Assembly (NCBI RefSeq): GCF_016862075.1
Contig: NZ_BOMG01000103.1
Coordinates: 62,001 to 126,000, forward strand
Length of the DNA: 64,000 nt
Source: Actinoplanes couchii
Lineage (GTDB): Bacteria; Actinomycetota; Actinomycetes; Mycobacteriales; Micromonosporaceae
Reading direction: 5' to 3'
This document shows positions 16,015 through 24,491 of this stretch, one piece after another (positions within the stretch are counted from its first letter, which is position 1; every line of letters starts with the position of its first letter). The notes below the pieces were generated by a model that saw only the letters and a list, made by a program, of their open reading frames with translations, searched no databases and had not been told where the DNA came from. The translations under genes and the position numbers were made by a program.

Positions 16015-16983
16015 CTACCGCTCGGCGACCTGCAGCACGATCTTGCCGCGGGTGTGGCCGGCGGCCAGGACCTCGTGCGCCTTGGCGACCGCGTCCAGCG
16101 GGACCACCTGGTCGACCTCGACGTGCACCTCACCCGCGTCGATCAGGGCGGCGATCCGGGTCAGGGCCGGGCCGTCCGGCTCGACCAGGAACGGCGAGAC
16201 CCGCTTGCCCTGGGCCGCCGCCGCGGTCGCCAGATCGGGCGAGACGCCGGACGGCACGGCGATCAGCAGACCGCCGGGCCGGAGCACACGAAGGGACCGC
16301 AGGCTGGTGTCGTCGTGGTCGCCGACCAGGTCGATCACCACGTCGACGTCGCTGATCTCGTCCTCGAACCGGACGCTCGTGTAGTCGATCACCCGGTGCG
16401 CACCGAGCCCGGTCAGCCACTCGGCGTTGCGGGCGCTGGCGGTGGCGATCACCTCGGCCCCGTGGGCGCGGGCGAACTGGACCGCCAGGTGCCCGACCCC
16501 ACCGGCCGCCGCGGTGATCAGCACCCGCTGACCGGCGGTGACGGCGGCCGTGTCGAACAGCGCCTGCCAGGCCGTCAGTGCGGCCAGCGGAACCGCCGCG
16601 GCCTGCTCGAACGTGGCCGACGAGGGCTTGCGGGCGAACTGCCGGGCCGGCGCGGTCACGTACTCGGCGTAACCACCGGCGGCGCGCGGGAACCACGGCA
16701 TCCCGTACACCTCGTCGCCGACGGCGAACGTGGTCACCCCGAAGCCGATCTCCTCGACGACGCCGGCGACGTCCCAGCCAAGGATGAACGGCGGCTCGCC
16801 GAGGACCCCGGCCATCCCGGTGCCCTCGCGGGTCTTCCAGTCGACCGGGTTGATGCCGGCGGCGGTCACCCGGACCAGGATCTCGGTGGGCAGTGGCGAG
16901 GGCTTGGGCACCTCGCGAATCTGGAGGACCTCGGGTCCGCCGAAGGTCTGCTGGGTCACGGCACGCATGGTGGAAGAAGTCAT
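16015..16983 (-). CDS. Zinc-free quinone oxidoreductase (MDR superfamily)
   Basis: 322 residues. GroES-like N-terminal domain (LQIREVPKPSPLPTEILVRVTAAGINPVDWKTREG) and Rossmann domain with AAAGGVGHLAVQFARAHGAEVIATAS (NADPH-binding). The zinc ligands of alcohol dehydrogenases are missing, as in zeta-crystallin-type quinone reductases. Start set at ATG 16983 (MTSSTMRAV); ATG 16968 is also possible. It lies on the same strand just upstream of the TetR/NQO operon, and is divergent from the GlxA-type regulator at 17034. Confidence 0.85.
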   Translation of the reverse strand: MTSSTMRAVTQQTFGGPEVLQIREVPKPSPLPTEILVRVTAAGINPVDWKTREGTGMAGVLGEPPFILGWDVAGVVEEIGFGVTTFAVGDEVYGMPWFPRAAGGYAEYVTAPARQFARKPSSATFEQAAAVPLAALTAWQALFDTAAVTAGQRVLITAAAGGVGHLAVQFARAHGAEVIATASARNAEWLTGLGAHRVIDYTSVRFEDEISDVDVVIDLVGDHDDTSLRSLRVLRPGGLLIAVPSGVSPDLATAAAAQGKRVSPFLVEPDGPALTRIAALIDAGEVHVEVDQVVPLDAVAKAHEVLAAGHTRGKIVLQVAER

Positions 16984-17033
16984 GCGGACCATCGTCGGCG
17001 CGTTCCGGATGATCAACGAGTGGCTAGGATGAC

Positions 17034-18020
17034 ATGGTGCGCAAAAATCCGGCCAACCCGCATCGGGTCGCGGTCCTGGCCCTCGACGACGTGATCCCGT
17101 TCGATCTCGGCATCCCGTCCCGGGTCTTCAACGAGGCGACAAACGACAACGGCCATCGCCTGTACGAGGTGATCACCTGCTCGATCGGTGGCGCCCCGGT
17201 CACCACCGGCTCCGGGTACACGATCGGCGTCCAGCACGACGAGACGGCGCTGAGCAACGCGGACACCGTCGTCGTCGCCACCCAGGAACCGACCACCCAG
17301 ATGCTGCGCTCCGGCACCCTGCCACCCGCGGTCAGCGCCGCCCTGGCCCGGATCGGCCCGGACACCCGGATCGTCAGTCTGTGCACGTCCTCGTTCATCC
17401 TGGCCGCCGCCGGGCTGCTCGACGGGCTCCGCGCCACCACCCACTGGGCGCTCGCCGACGAGTTCGCCAGGTTGTTCCCGCACGTCGACCTGGACCCGAG
17501 TGTGCTGTTCGTCGACAACGGCCGGATCCTGACCAGTGCCGGAGCGGCCGCCGGGATCGACCTGTGCCTGCACCTGATCCGGCGTGACCACGGTGCCGCG
17601 ATCGCCGCCGCGGCCGCCCGGCGCTGCGTGATCGCACCCTGGCGCGACGGGGGCCAGGCCCAGTTCATCGAACGCTCGGTGCCGCAGGTCACGGACACCT
17701 CGACCACGCGTACCCGCGCATGGGCCCTGTCCCGGCTCGGCGAGCCGTTGACCTTGATCGACCTGGCGTCACACGCCAACATGAGCGTGCGCACGTTCAG
17801 CCGCCGGTTCGCCGCGGAGACCGGCAGCAGCCCCAACCAGTGGCTGATCCAGCAGCGTGTCGACCACGCCCGGCACCTGCTGGAGACCAGTGACCTGCCG
17901 GTGGACCGGGTCGCGGCGGCGGTCGGTTTCGGCAGCGCCACGCTGCTGCGCAAACACCTGCAGACCACCCTGGGACTGCCGCCGACCGCCTACCGCCGCA
18001 CGTTCCGCGCCCCGGTCTGA
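17034..18020 (+). CDS. GlxA-type AraC regulator with DJ-1/PfpI domain
   Basis: 328 residues. Residues about 10-190 are a class I glutamine-amidotransferase/DJ-1-like domain (VAVLALDDVIPFDLGIPSRVF; cysteine-containing elbow VSLCTSSFILAAAGLLDG). Residues about 220-325 carry two AraC helix-turn-helix units (LIDLASHANMSVRTFSRRFAAETG; VDRVAAAVGFGSATLLRKHL). Family members act as transcriptional activators; the DJ-1 domain probably binds a ligand. It is divergent from the quinone oxidoreductase with about 50 bp between, so that gene is a likely target. Confidence 0.9.
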   Translation: MVRKNPANPHRVAVLALDDVIPFDLGIPSRVFNEATNDNGHRLYEVITCSIGGAPVTTGSGYTIGVQHDETALSNADTVVVATQEPTTQMLRSGTLPPAVSAALARIGPDTRIVSLCTSSFILAAAGLLDGLRATTHWALADEFARLFPHVDLDPSVLFVDNGRILTSAGAAAGIDLCLHLIRRDHGAAIAAAAARRCVIAPWRDGGQAQFIERSVPQVTDTSTTRTRAWALSRLGEPLTLIDLASHANMSVRTFSRRFAAETGSSPNQWLIQQRVDHARHLLETSDLPVDRVAAAVGFGSATLLRKHLQTTLGLPPTAYRRTFRAPV

Positions 18021-18025
18021 GCGCT

Positions 18026-18670
18026 TTACCAGGCCACGACACCCTGACGGTCGGGCTGGATGGTGCCGATCTTCAGCGACTTCATGGTGATGTCGTTCTT
18101 CTCCGGCGCCGGGAAGTTCGACAGCTTCGCCGGTTTGCCGTCCTTGCCGCCGTCCAGGCTGAAGACCAGGGTGTTGCCCGCGCCGCAGGTCGAGTCGCCC
18201 TTGTCGCAGACGGTCCACTTGATGCCCTGGTAGACGCTGGAACCGGACTTCAGCGCGGTCCGGATCGACTCGCCGGGCTCCTTGACGTTCTCGGTCGGCA
18301 CGTTGACGACCTCGTCGGCCGGGTTCTTCAGGGCGATCGTGGCGTGGCCGTGCACACCGCACTCGGTGTCGGACTTGTTGGTCAGCGTGACCAGGCCCAT
18401 CCGGGTGTCGCCCTTGCCGTCCGGCTGCAGCGTGATGTTCGCCTCCAGGTCGCCGGTCTTGCAGGCCGGGACCGCGCCCTCGTCCGGATCGGGGCTCTCC
18501 GGCGCCTCGGATCCCGTCGCCGCCGGCTCCGCTTCCGTGGTCGCCGCCTCCGAGGCCGCCGGCGCCGAAACCGGCTCCACCGCCGTGCCATTCGCGCAGG
18601 CCTGCTGGGTGAGCACCACACCCGCGGTCATCACGCCGAGCAGAGCGAATCGCATGGTCCGGATACGCAT
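18026..18670 (-). CDS. Exported DUF4232-domain protein
   Basis: 214 residues. Signal peptide over residues 1-25 (MRIRTMRFALLGVMTAGVVL) ending in QACANG, close to but not a canonical lipobox. An acidic Ala/Glu/Pro-rich linker leads to a DUF4232 beta-sandwich (CKTGDLEANITLQPDGKGD ... LTNKSDTECGVHGHATIALKN) with paired cysteines. Such proteins are exported or lipid-anchored; function unknown. ATG 18670 has AAGGAG upstream. Divergent from another small secreted protein at 18882. Confidence 0.8.
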   Translation of the reverse strand: MRIRTMRFALLGVMTAGVVLTQQACANGTAVEPVSAPAASEAATTEAEPAATGSEAPESPDPDEGAVPACKTGDLEANITLQPDGKGDTRMGLVTLTNKSDTECGVHGHATIALKNPADEVVNVPTENVKEPGESIRTALKSGSSVYQGIKWTVCDKGDSTCGAGNTLVFSLDGGKDGKPAKLSNFPAPEKNDITMKSLKIGTIQPDRQGVVAW

Positions 18671-18775
18671 CGTGCAACTCCTTCGCCTGTGTGGACTTTC
18701 CCGTGCCACCTCGCCCCATGCCCCGGTGAGCATTCGGCCAACCGTTTTCCACCCTTACGAAATCGCGTCTTGAAT

Positions 18776-18807
18776 GTGCGCGACACCTCGTCAGAACGTG
18801 CGCGACA
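18776..18807. repeat. Two direct GTGCGCGACA motifs in a divergent promoter region
   Basis: GTGCGCGACA occurs at 18776-18785 and 18798-18807, 22 bp apart (two helical turns), between the divergent genes at 18670 and 18882. Possible activator or sigma-factor site for these two secreted proteins. Confidence 0.35.
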
Positions 18808-18881
18808 GAAACGTTTGTGCCCCGATCGGGGGCGGGTAGGCCACGAACGAGCCATTACCGAATCCGAAGGAGACATTCGCC

Positions 18882-19448
18882 ATGCGTGTGACCGCAACCC
18901 TCACCGCTCTCGCCGGACTGACCCTTTCGATGCAGGCCTGCACCGGCGCCTCCGAGGCGGTCACCCCGACCCCGGTCGCCGCGACCGTGGCCGGCCCCGA
19001 GGACATCTTCACCGGCGAACGGAAAGCGCTGATCCACATCGCCGAGGACGACAAGGACTGGAGCGCGACGTACGAGGGCCCGATCGCCATCGGGGACGGC
19101 ACCGACGACGGCGCGCTGTTCCGGCTCGTCCCGGCCGCCGGCGACCAGTACCTGATCGAGGCGCTGCGCCCGCGGGAGGAAGGCGGCCGCTGGTGCGCCA
19201 CCGCCGACACCCGCGACGAGCCCACCAGCATCGCCACCGGCGCCTGCACCGAGAACGCGAACACCCTGTTCTCGATCACCGCGACCGGCGAGCAGGACGA
19301 CAAGGGCCGCCCGACCCACCGCATCACCAGCGAGGAGCACGGCACCCTGCAGGTGAAGAACGACGGTTCGGCCCTCTACCTGCAGCAGGTCGGTGACGGC
19401 GGAAGCCGCGGCACGTACAGCTTCGTGGACCGTGGCCCGATCGAATAA
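18882..19448 (+). CDS. Secreted hypothetical protein
   Basis: 188 residues with a signal peptide (MRVTATLTALAGLTLSMQA) followed by C-TGASEA, a lipoprotein-like junction similar to that of its divergent neighbour. The mature part is beta-rich (DWSATYEGPIAIGDGTDDGALFRLVPAAGDQYLIEALRP, and LQVKNDGSALYLQQVG), reminiscent of beta-trefoil proteins, with two cysteines near C-ATADTRDEP and GA-C. ATG 18882 follows GAAGGAGA. No enzymatic motif is visible. Confidence 0.65.
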   Translation: MRVTATLTALAGLTLSMQACTGASEAVTPTPVAATVAGPEDIFTGERKALIHIAEDDKDWSATYEGPIAIGDGTDDGALFRLVPAAGDQYLIEALRPREEGGRWCATADTRDEPTSIATGACTENANTLFSITATGEQDDKGRPTHRITSEEHGTLQVKNDGSALYLQQVGDGGSRGTYSFVDRGPIE

Positions 19449-19466
19449 CTTGGGTACAGGGGGCGG

Positions 19467-20390
19467 GTGACGACATTCGCTCCGGACACCCGATTCGCTC
19501 TGGACACTCGTAAAGTCGGCACGAATGGTCTGGCCGGATCCCTGCGCCGATGGCAGAAGTTTCTCGGCGACCGTTCGGCCCCGGTCTACGAGCCCGCCAC
19601 GATGGCCGATCTGCGGGTCCGTTTCCAGCAGGTCCGCGTCGACGACGCGCTGATTCACACCCATGAGGGCTTTTCCGCCGTACGAGCGGGAAAGCCCTCA
19701 GGTGTGGACGGCGCCGTTTCGCTGATCCTCGTCAACCGGGGATCCGCGACGGTCGGCACCCACGACATCCCGGCCGGCAGCTATCTGGTGCGCCGCCTGG
19801 ACCGCCCGGTGTCGTTCACCAACGGCCCGTGCACGGCCGGCATGTCCCTCACCCTGCCCGGTGCCGCCGTGGCCCCGCTGCTCGGCGACCGGGTGGTGCA
19901 CGGTCCGGCCGACTCGGCGGAGATGCGGCTGCTCACCGGCTACGCCGACCTGCTGCGCCGGACCGCCCCGGACCTCAGCCCGGCCGGTGCCCGGGCGGCC
20001 CGCGAGGCCTTGGCCGAACTGACCGCCGGCGTGGTCCGCGGCGCCGCCGACAGCACCGACCCGCTGACCGCGCCCGCCCTGGTCGAGGCGGCGAAGAACC
20101 TGGCCGAATCCCACCTGACCGACGCCGGCCTGGGCCCGGCCACCCTGGCGGCCGCCCTGCACGTCTCGGTCCGCACCCTGCAACGCGCGTTCGCCGGCAC
20201 CGGCGAATCGGTGACCTCGTACATCCGCCGACGCCGCCTGGACCGGGCCCACCGGGACCTCACCGACCCGGCCGCCCACCTGACCGTCTCGGAGATCGCC
20301 GCCCGCTGGCAGTTCAGCGACGGCGCCCACCTGAGCCGGGCCTTCCGGCAGCGCTACGGCACCACCCCGACCGACGTCCGGCCGATGTGA
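19467..20390 (+). CDS. AraC family regulator with AraC-binding-like N-terminal domain
   Basis: 307 residues. An N-terminal cupin-type domain (VRFQQVRVDDALIHTHEGFSAVRAG ... LDRPVSFTNGPC) resembles the AraC_binding_2 domain, and the C-terminal 100 residues hold two helix-turn-helix units (LGPATLAAALHVSVRTLQRAFAGTG; SEIAARWQFSDGAHLSRAFRQRYG). Start GTG 19467 follows GGGGGCGG, 18 bp after the preceding secreted-protein gene, so co-transcription is possible. Confidence 0.87.
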   Translation: MTTFAPDTRFALDTRKVGTNGLAGSLRRWQKFLGDRSAPVYEPATMADLRVRFQQVRVDDALIHTHEGFSAVRAGKPSGVDGAVSLILVNRGSATVGTHDIPAGSYLVRRLDRPVSFTNGPCTAGMSLTLPGAAVAPLLGDRVVHGPADSAEMRLLTGYADLLRRTAPDLSPAGARAAREALAELTAGVVRGAADSTDPLTAPALVEAAKNLAESHLTDAGLGPATLAAALHVSVRTLQRAFAGTGESVTSYIRRRRLDRAHRDLTDPAAHLTVSEIAARWQFSDGAHLSRAFRQRYGTTPTDVRPM

Positions 20391-20412
20391 CATCGGTTCC
20401 TATGATCGTCCG

Positions 20413-21012
20413 GTGATCGGATCTGGAATGGACTGGCTCGCCGCGGTCCCGCACGACAAGGTCGCGGCGATGCGCGGATTCCTCGACGTCTGGTACGCCG
20501 ACGTCCCCACAGCCGACCCCACGGAGATCGACAGCCCGGTGCCGCTGCCCGCCGCGCTGACGGCCTTCTACGAGCGGGCCACCCGCAAACCGGTGATCTT
20601 CGGGGTGCACAACAGCGTGTACCCGCCGCACGAGTTGGAGTACGACGAGGACGAGGGTGGTGTCGTCTTCGCCGCCGAGAACCAGGGCGCCTGGGCCAAG
20701 GTGATCGACCCGGACGACGAGGACCCCGAGGTGTACGACGACGGCGAACCCGACCCGGAACCCCTCAGTGGGGTGCTGCTCCAGTTCGCCCTGGTCGAAG
20801 CGGTTATGTCAGCGCCGTACGCCACCCACGAGGAGGTCACCCGGGCCGAACGCGACGAGTTGCTGACCGGCCTGACCCGGGTGCCGCTGTCCCCCGCGTC
20901 GTTCCCGGAACACGGCACGCTGCTGTACGCGGGCCCGGGCGTGGTGGCCCTCAGCTACCAGTCAGAGGCCGGTCACCAGGTGCTGACCGGCCGGCGCCGT
21001 CGTCAGGAATGA
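20413..21012 (+). CDS. Hypothetical acidic protein (SUKH/SMI1-like)
   Basis: 199 residues, acidic, no signal peptide. The sequence PVPLPAALTAFYERATRKPVI followed by NQGAWAKVIDPDDEDPEVYDDG resembles the SMI1/KNR4 (SUKH) type fold, where a short helix pair is followed by strands describing a partner-binding pocket; such proteins include toxin-immunity proteins. No adjacent toxin gene is seen, so an immunity role is unsupported. Overlaps the convergent methyltransferase by 10 bp. Confidence 0.55.
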   Translation: MIGSGMDWLAAVPHDKVAAMRGFLDVWYADVPTADPTEIDSPVPLPAALTAFYERATRKPVIFGVHNSVYPPHELEYDEDEGGVVFAAENQGAWAKVIDPDDEDPEVYDDGEPDPEPLSGVLLQFALVEAVMSAPYATHEEVTRAERDELLTGLTRVPLSPASFPEHGTLLYAGPGVVALSYQSEAGHQVLTGRRRRQE

Positions 21013-21701
21013 GCCCGGCGCAGGCGCAGCGCCACAAAACTGGGCCGTTCCGTCAGCCGTTCGTAACGGTCCGGGTTCACCTCCCGGAGCGCCTCGACCG
21101 CCCGCGGTTCGACCAGGCGTTCCAGTGTGAACCCGGCGGCGAGCACCTCGGTGACCACCGTTTCCAGGGTCATCCGCTGGAACCGCATGGTGATCCCGTC
21201 CGCGATCGGGAACTCGACCCAGCTCTCATCGAAGTACGACCCACCGAAGAACCGCCAGTCCGACACCGGATGTGTGGTGGACAGCAGGAACCAGCCGCCC
21301 GGGCGCAGCACCCGCCGCACCTCGCCCAGGAAGCCGGCCCGGTCGGTCAGATGATGCAGCACCAGCGCACACACCACCCCGTCGAACGAGGCGTCCCCCG
21401 CGAACGCAAGTGGCGTGTCCAGGTCGTGCCGCCGCACCTCGGCGGTGTCCCCGAGCAGCCCCCGAGCATGCGCGACCAGACTGTCACTCCCGTCGACAGC
21501 GACGACGTCGGCACCACGGGCGACCAACTCGGCCGCGTAGTGCCCGCCCCCACACCCGGCATCCAGAACCCGGAGCCCGTCGACGTCCCCGGCAAGCGCC
21601 AGCATGGCCGGCCGATCGGTGTAGGCGTTGTGCGCCCCATCCGCGGCATGAGCCGCAAAGTGGTCACCAGCATGATCGTGATAAGCATGAGCCGCAGACA
21701 T
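21003..21701 (-). CDS. Class I SAM-dependent methyltransferase
   Basis: 232 residues. LRVLDAGCGGGHYAAELVARGADVVAVDGS contains motif I and the acidic ribose-binding residue; ASFDGVVCALVLHHLTDRAGFLGEVRRVLRPGGWFLLSTTHP is the Methyltransf_11 core. Start at ATG 21701 (MSAAHAYHDHAGDHF); a GTG at 21731 would add ten residues. The substrate cannot be inferred; relatives methylate small metabolites. Confidence 0.85.
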   Translation of the reverse strand: MSAAHAYHDHAGDHFAAHAADGAHNAYTDRPAMLALAGDVDGLRVLDAGCGGGHYAAELVARGADVVAVDGSDSLVAHARGLLGDTAEVRRHDLDTPLAFAGDASFDGVVCALVLHHLTDRAGFLGEVRRVLRPGGWFLLSTTHPVSDWRFFGGSYFDESWVEFPIADGITMRFQRMTLETVVTEVLAAGFTLERLVEPRAVEALREVNPDRYERLTERPSFVALRLRRAHS

Positions 21702-21775
21702 CGAACCAGCCTGCCGATACGCCGTTCCCACCGCAAACCGCCTGGTAGAACCTACTTACGGGACGGGAGACGGTG

Positions 21776-22198
21776 ATGCTGGCGGACGTGTTGTCGGAGA
21801 TAGGTCGACAGGGTGGCAACGATTCGGGCACCGGCCCGGAACCGGTGGTGAGCCTGGAACTGTTCTTCGAGGGCAACAACGACCTCGGATCGATCGGCTG
21901 CAACCTGATCGACCATCCCGGCATCCCCGAGTTCTACGCCGTCCTGCGCGCGCTGCGGGCCCACCCGGACGTCGTGGACGTCCGGGTGGGCATCAGTGAA
22001 GTCATGGGCGACGACGAATGGCCCTTCAGCAACCACGTCTACATCGTCACCAGCGCCTCCGCAACCGAGGTGCTGCGCCGCACCGCCCGGCTCCAGCCCG
22101 AGCCGGAGATGGGATCCGACTGGTGGAACGGCACCCCACCGGCAATCGACATCCCGGTCCCCAGCGGACATCAACTCATGACCCTCTGGTGGGATTAG
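21776..22198 (+). CDS. Hypothetical protein, interrupted exactly at its stop codon by an IS
   Basis: 140 residues, mixed alpha/beta, with no recognised motif (LELFFEGNNDLGSIGCNLID; SGHQLMTLWWD at the end). ATG 21776 has GGGAG six bases upstream. The IS5-family element begins inside the stop codon: the TA of TAG is the duplicated target and the G is the first base of the element. Across the empty site the sequence would read GAT TAG as well, so the insertion left the protein unchanged. Confidence 0.65.
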   Translation: MLADVLSEIGRQGGNDSGTGPEPVVSLELFFEGNNDLGSIGCNLIDHPGIPEFYAVLRALRAHPDVVDVRVGISEVMGDDEWPFSNHVYIVTSASATEVLRRTARLQPEPEMGSDWWNGTPPAIDIPVPSGHQLMTLWWD

Positions 22199-23142
22199 GT
22201 TCTGTCTCGCGGATCATGCGTGGTGATCATGTACGTCGATCGTTAGGTGTATGTGGCGCGTGGTGATCTGAGTAATGACGAGTGGGCTGTATTGGCCCCT
22301 CTACTGCCGGTACAGGCGGCTCGTGGTGGGCAGTGGCGAGATCATCGGCAGGTCGTCAACGGGATCTGCTGGGTGAAACGGACCGGCTCGCCGTGGCGTG
22401 ACATGCCCGAGCGGTACGGTCCGTGCAAGACCGCCCACCGACGGTTCACCCGGTGGGCGGCGGACGGCACCTGGGCCCGGCTGAAAGCTCAGGTCGTCGC
22501 TCTTGCCGAGCTTGATGACGGCGTGGAGTGGGACGCTCAGGCCGATGCCACGATCGTGCGCGTCCACCAGCATGCAGCCGGGGCGGTAAAAGGGGGCTGA
22601 CCGTCACCGAGACGCAGGCACGCGAGAGTATCGGCCGGTCCCGTGGCGGGCTGACCACGAAGGTCCACACCCTGGCCGACGGCCGCGGTCGATCCCTGGC
22701 CACGCTCATCACCCCGGGTCAGGCAGCCGATACGCGCCAGTTGATCCCGCTGCTCGCCCTGGTGCGCGTGCCTCGGCCCGGCGGTGCCGGCCGGCCCCGG
22801 ACCCGGCCGGAATCGGTGACCGCCGACAAGGCGTACTCGTCCCGGGCCAACCGCGAAGCCCTCCGGACCAGACGGATCCGCGCGACGATCCCCGAACCCA
22901 ACGACCAGATCGCCAACCGGAAACGCCGTGGCTCGCTCGGCGGTCGGCCACCGGCCTTCGATCCGATCGCCTACCGCCGCCGCAACCAGGTCGAACGGGG
23001 CTTCAACCGGCGCAAACACTGGCGCGGCGTCGCCACCCGCTACGACAAGAACGGGGCCAACTACCAAGCCACCCTCGACCTGATCGAAATGCTGGACTGG
23101 CTACGCGCCGTCCCCGACCACAAAGATCCGCGAGACAGAACC
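22198..23142 (+). mobile_element. IS5-family (IS427-like) insertion sequence
   Basis: 945-bp element bounded by perfect 18-bp inverted repeats (GGTTCTGTCTCGCGGATC at 22198-22215 and its complement at 23125-23142) and flanked by a TA duplication (22196-22197, 23143-23144). It carries two overlapping frames of one DDE transposase. Structure and TA target are typical of the IS427 group. Perfect ends and intact frames suggest recent insertion and possible activity. Confidence 0.92.
22247..22600 (+). CDS. IS5-family transposase, N-terminal frame (OrfA)
   Basis: 117 codons from GTG 22247. LSNDEWAVLAPLLPVQAARGGQWRDHRQVVNGICWVKRTGSPWRDMPERYG is the DUF4096 N-terminal domain of IS5-group transposases; the first catalytic Asp lies in QADATIVRVHQHAAGA. 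The frame ends at TGA just after a slip-prone run AAAAGGGGG (22588-22596); a -1 shift there joins OrfB to make the full transposase. Confidence 0.88.
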   Translation: MYVARGDLSNDEWAVLAPLLPVQAARGGQWRDHRQVVNGICWVKRTGSPWRDMPERYGPCKTAHRRFTRWAADGTWARLKAQVVALAELDDGVEWDAQADATIVRVHQHAAGAVKGG

Positions 23143-23145
23143 TAG
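22528..23145 (+). CDS. IS5-family transposase, C-terminal frame (OrfB)
   Basis: Only the part after about 22590 is homologous: KRGLTVTETQARESIGRSRG, GGLTTKVHTLADGRGRSLA, VTADKAYSSRANREALR (second catalytic Asp) and RRRNQVERGFNRRKHWRG (catalytic Glu). It lies in the -1 frame relative to OrfA and is normally expressed by frameshifting, not from its own start. Its stop codon TAG is completed by the flanking target duplication. Confidence 0.85.
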   Translation: MGRSGRCHDRARPPACSRGGKRGLTVTETQARESIGRSRGGLTTKVHTLADGRGRSLATLITPGQAADTRQLIPLLALVRVPRPGGAGRPRTRPESVTADKAYSSRANREALRTRRIRATIPEPNDQIANRKRRGSLGGRPPAFDPIAYRRRNQVERGFNRRKHWRGVATRYDKNGANYQATLDLIEMLDWLRAVPDHKDPRDRT

Positions 23146-23230
23146 TCCTCCTGTAGGAGATCCGTTCTGCGATCGGCGCTGTTCGGCCGAAGAAATGATG
23201 CGCTGATCCAGGGATGGCTAAAATGCCGCG

Positions 23231-23447
23231 TTGATCAGCCTGGCCGTCGTTCTGGCCTTCATCGGCGTGAAGTTGTTCCCGGAGGCTTTGCGCACCAACG
23301 ACGTCTCGTTCATCAACGGCGGCAACGGCTTCCACTGGCCCCCGAGATCTCGATCTGGTTCTCGCTACTAGTAATCCTCGGCACCTCGGCCGTGACTATA
23401 GCCGTCAGCCTGGCCCGCATGCCCGCCGGCGATCAGACCCGGACCCA
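23231..23447 (+). pseudogene. TerC/Alx-family membrane protein C-terminal relic
   Basis: Frame 1 reads ISLAVVLAFIGVKLFPEALRTNDVSFINGG and then, after a one-base shift near 23339-23343, PEISIWFSLLVILGTSAVTIAVSLARM. These are the last two membrane segments of TerC-family (tellurite resistance/manganese export) proteins. The N-terminal two thirds are missing. The relic lies between the IS element and the aldo/keto reductase, so local deletion or IS-linked rearrangement is likely. Confidence 0.7.
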
Positions 23448-24491
23448 TCATCGGCTCCCTGGGGTTGACGTCGTCAACCTCACTCGGCGGCGCAGGTCAG
23501 GCCGGGTCAGAGCGGGCGGTTGATACGCGATGTCGAGGGCGCCCGGGTTCGTCCCAGGCGCCACGACCTCGTCGATCCGGTCGAGGACGCCGTCGTCCAG
23601 GGCGGCGTCGGCACCGGCGAGCAGGTCGTCGAGCTGGGCCATGGTGCGCGGGCCAATGATCGCCGCGCTGACGGCGGGATGGTTCACTGCGAACGCCAGC
23701 GCCAGGTGGGTCAGTGACAGGCCGGCGTCGTCGGCTATCGGGGCCAGGCGTTCGACCGCCTCGTGGTTGCGCGGGTCGGTCATGTGCCGGGGAACCCAGC
23801 GCATCCGGCCCGCCGACGGCTGTTCGCCGCCGGGGCGGAAACGGCCGGTCAGCAGGCCGGACGCCAGCGGGCTCCAGGCCAGGACGCCGAGGCCGTAGCG
23901 TTCGCAGACCGGCAGGACGTCGCGTTCGATGCCGCGGTTCAGGATCGAATAGGTCGGCTGTTCGGTGCGGAACCGGGCCAGGCCCCGCCGCTCCGACGTC
24001 CACTGGGCCTCGACGATCTCCGCGGCCGGCAGGTTGGAGTGCCCGATCGCGCGGACCTTACCGGCCCGCATCAGGTCGGTCAGGGCGGCGAGGGTCTCCT
24101 CGATGTCGGTGCCGGGTTCGGGATGGTGGACCTGGTAGAGGTCGATGTGGTCGACACCGAGACGGCGCAGCGAGTCCTCGCACGCGGCGACGATCCAGCG
24201 GCGCGAGTTGCCGCGCCGGTTCGGGTCGTCGCCCATCGGGCCGTTGAACTTGGTGGCGAGCACGACATCGTCACGACGCCCTTTCAGGGCTCTGCCGACG
24301 ATGCGCTCGGTCTCGCCGTCGCCGCCGTAGACGTCGGCGGTGTCGATGAAGTTGATGCCGGCGTCCAGGGCCCGGTGGATGATCCGGGCACAGTCGCCGG
24401 GGTCGGGATTGCCGTACGGGCCGAACATCATGGTGCCGAGACAGTAGGGGCTGACCTGGATGCCGGTGCGGCCGAGCGGGCGGGTGCGCAT
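23448..24491 (-). CDS. Aldo/keto reductase (YajO/AKR11-like)
   Basis: 347 residues. Catalytic tetrad Asp50 (FIDTA), Tyr55 (DVYGG), Lys81 (ATKFNG), His122 (QVHHP). The N-terminus MRTRPLGRTGIQVSPYCLGTMMFG and the cofactor region AIIGPRTMAQLDDLL are characteristic of the long-chain AKR group reducing carbonyls with NADPH. The C-terminal 20 residues overlap the TerC relic and could be a foreign extension. Start ATG 24491 shares one base with the stop of the upstream DUF1761 gene, so the two are co-translated. Confidence 0.88.
   Translation of the reverse strand: MRTRPLGRTGIQVSPYCLGTMMFGPYGNPDPGDCARIIHRALDAGINFIDTADVYGGDGETERIVGRALKGRRDDVVLATKFNGPMGDDPNRRGNSRRWIVAACEDSLRRLGVDHIDLYQVHHPEPGTDIEETLAALTDLMRAGKVRAIGHSNLPAAEIVEAQWTSERRGLARFRTEQPTYSILNRGIERDVLPVCERYGLGVLAWSPLASGLLTGRFRPGGEQPSAGRMRWVPRHMTDPRNHEAVERLAPIADDAGLSLTHLALAFAVNHPAVSAAIIGPRTMAQLDDLLAGADAALDDGVLDRIDEVVAPGTNPGALDIAYQPPALTRPDLRRRVRLTTSTPGSR

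Noticed and set aside
20413..21012. SUKH-like protein as immunity protein of a toxin system
   Set aside because: No toxin, secretion or polymorphic-toxin gene lies nearby, and the similarity is weak.
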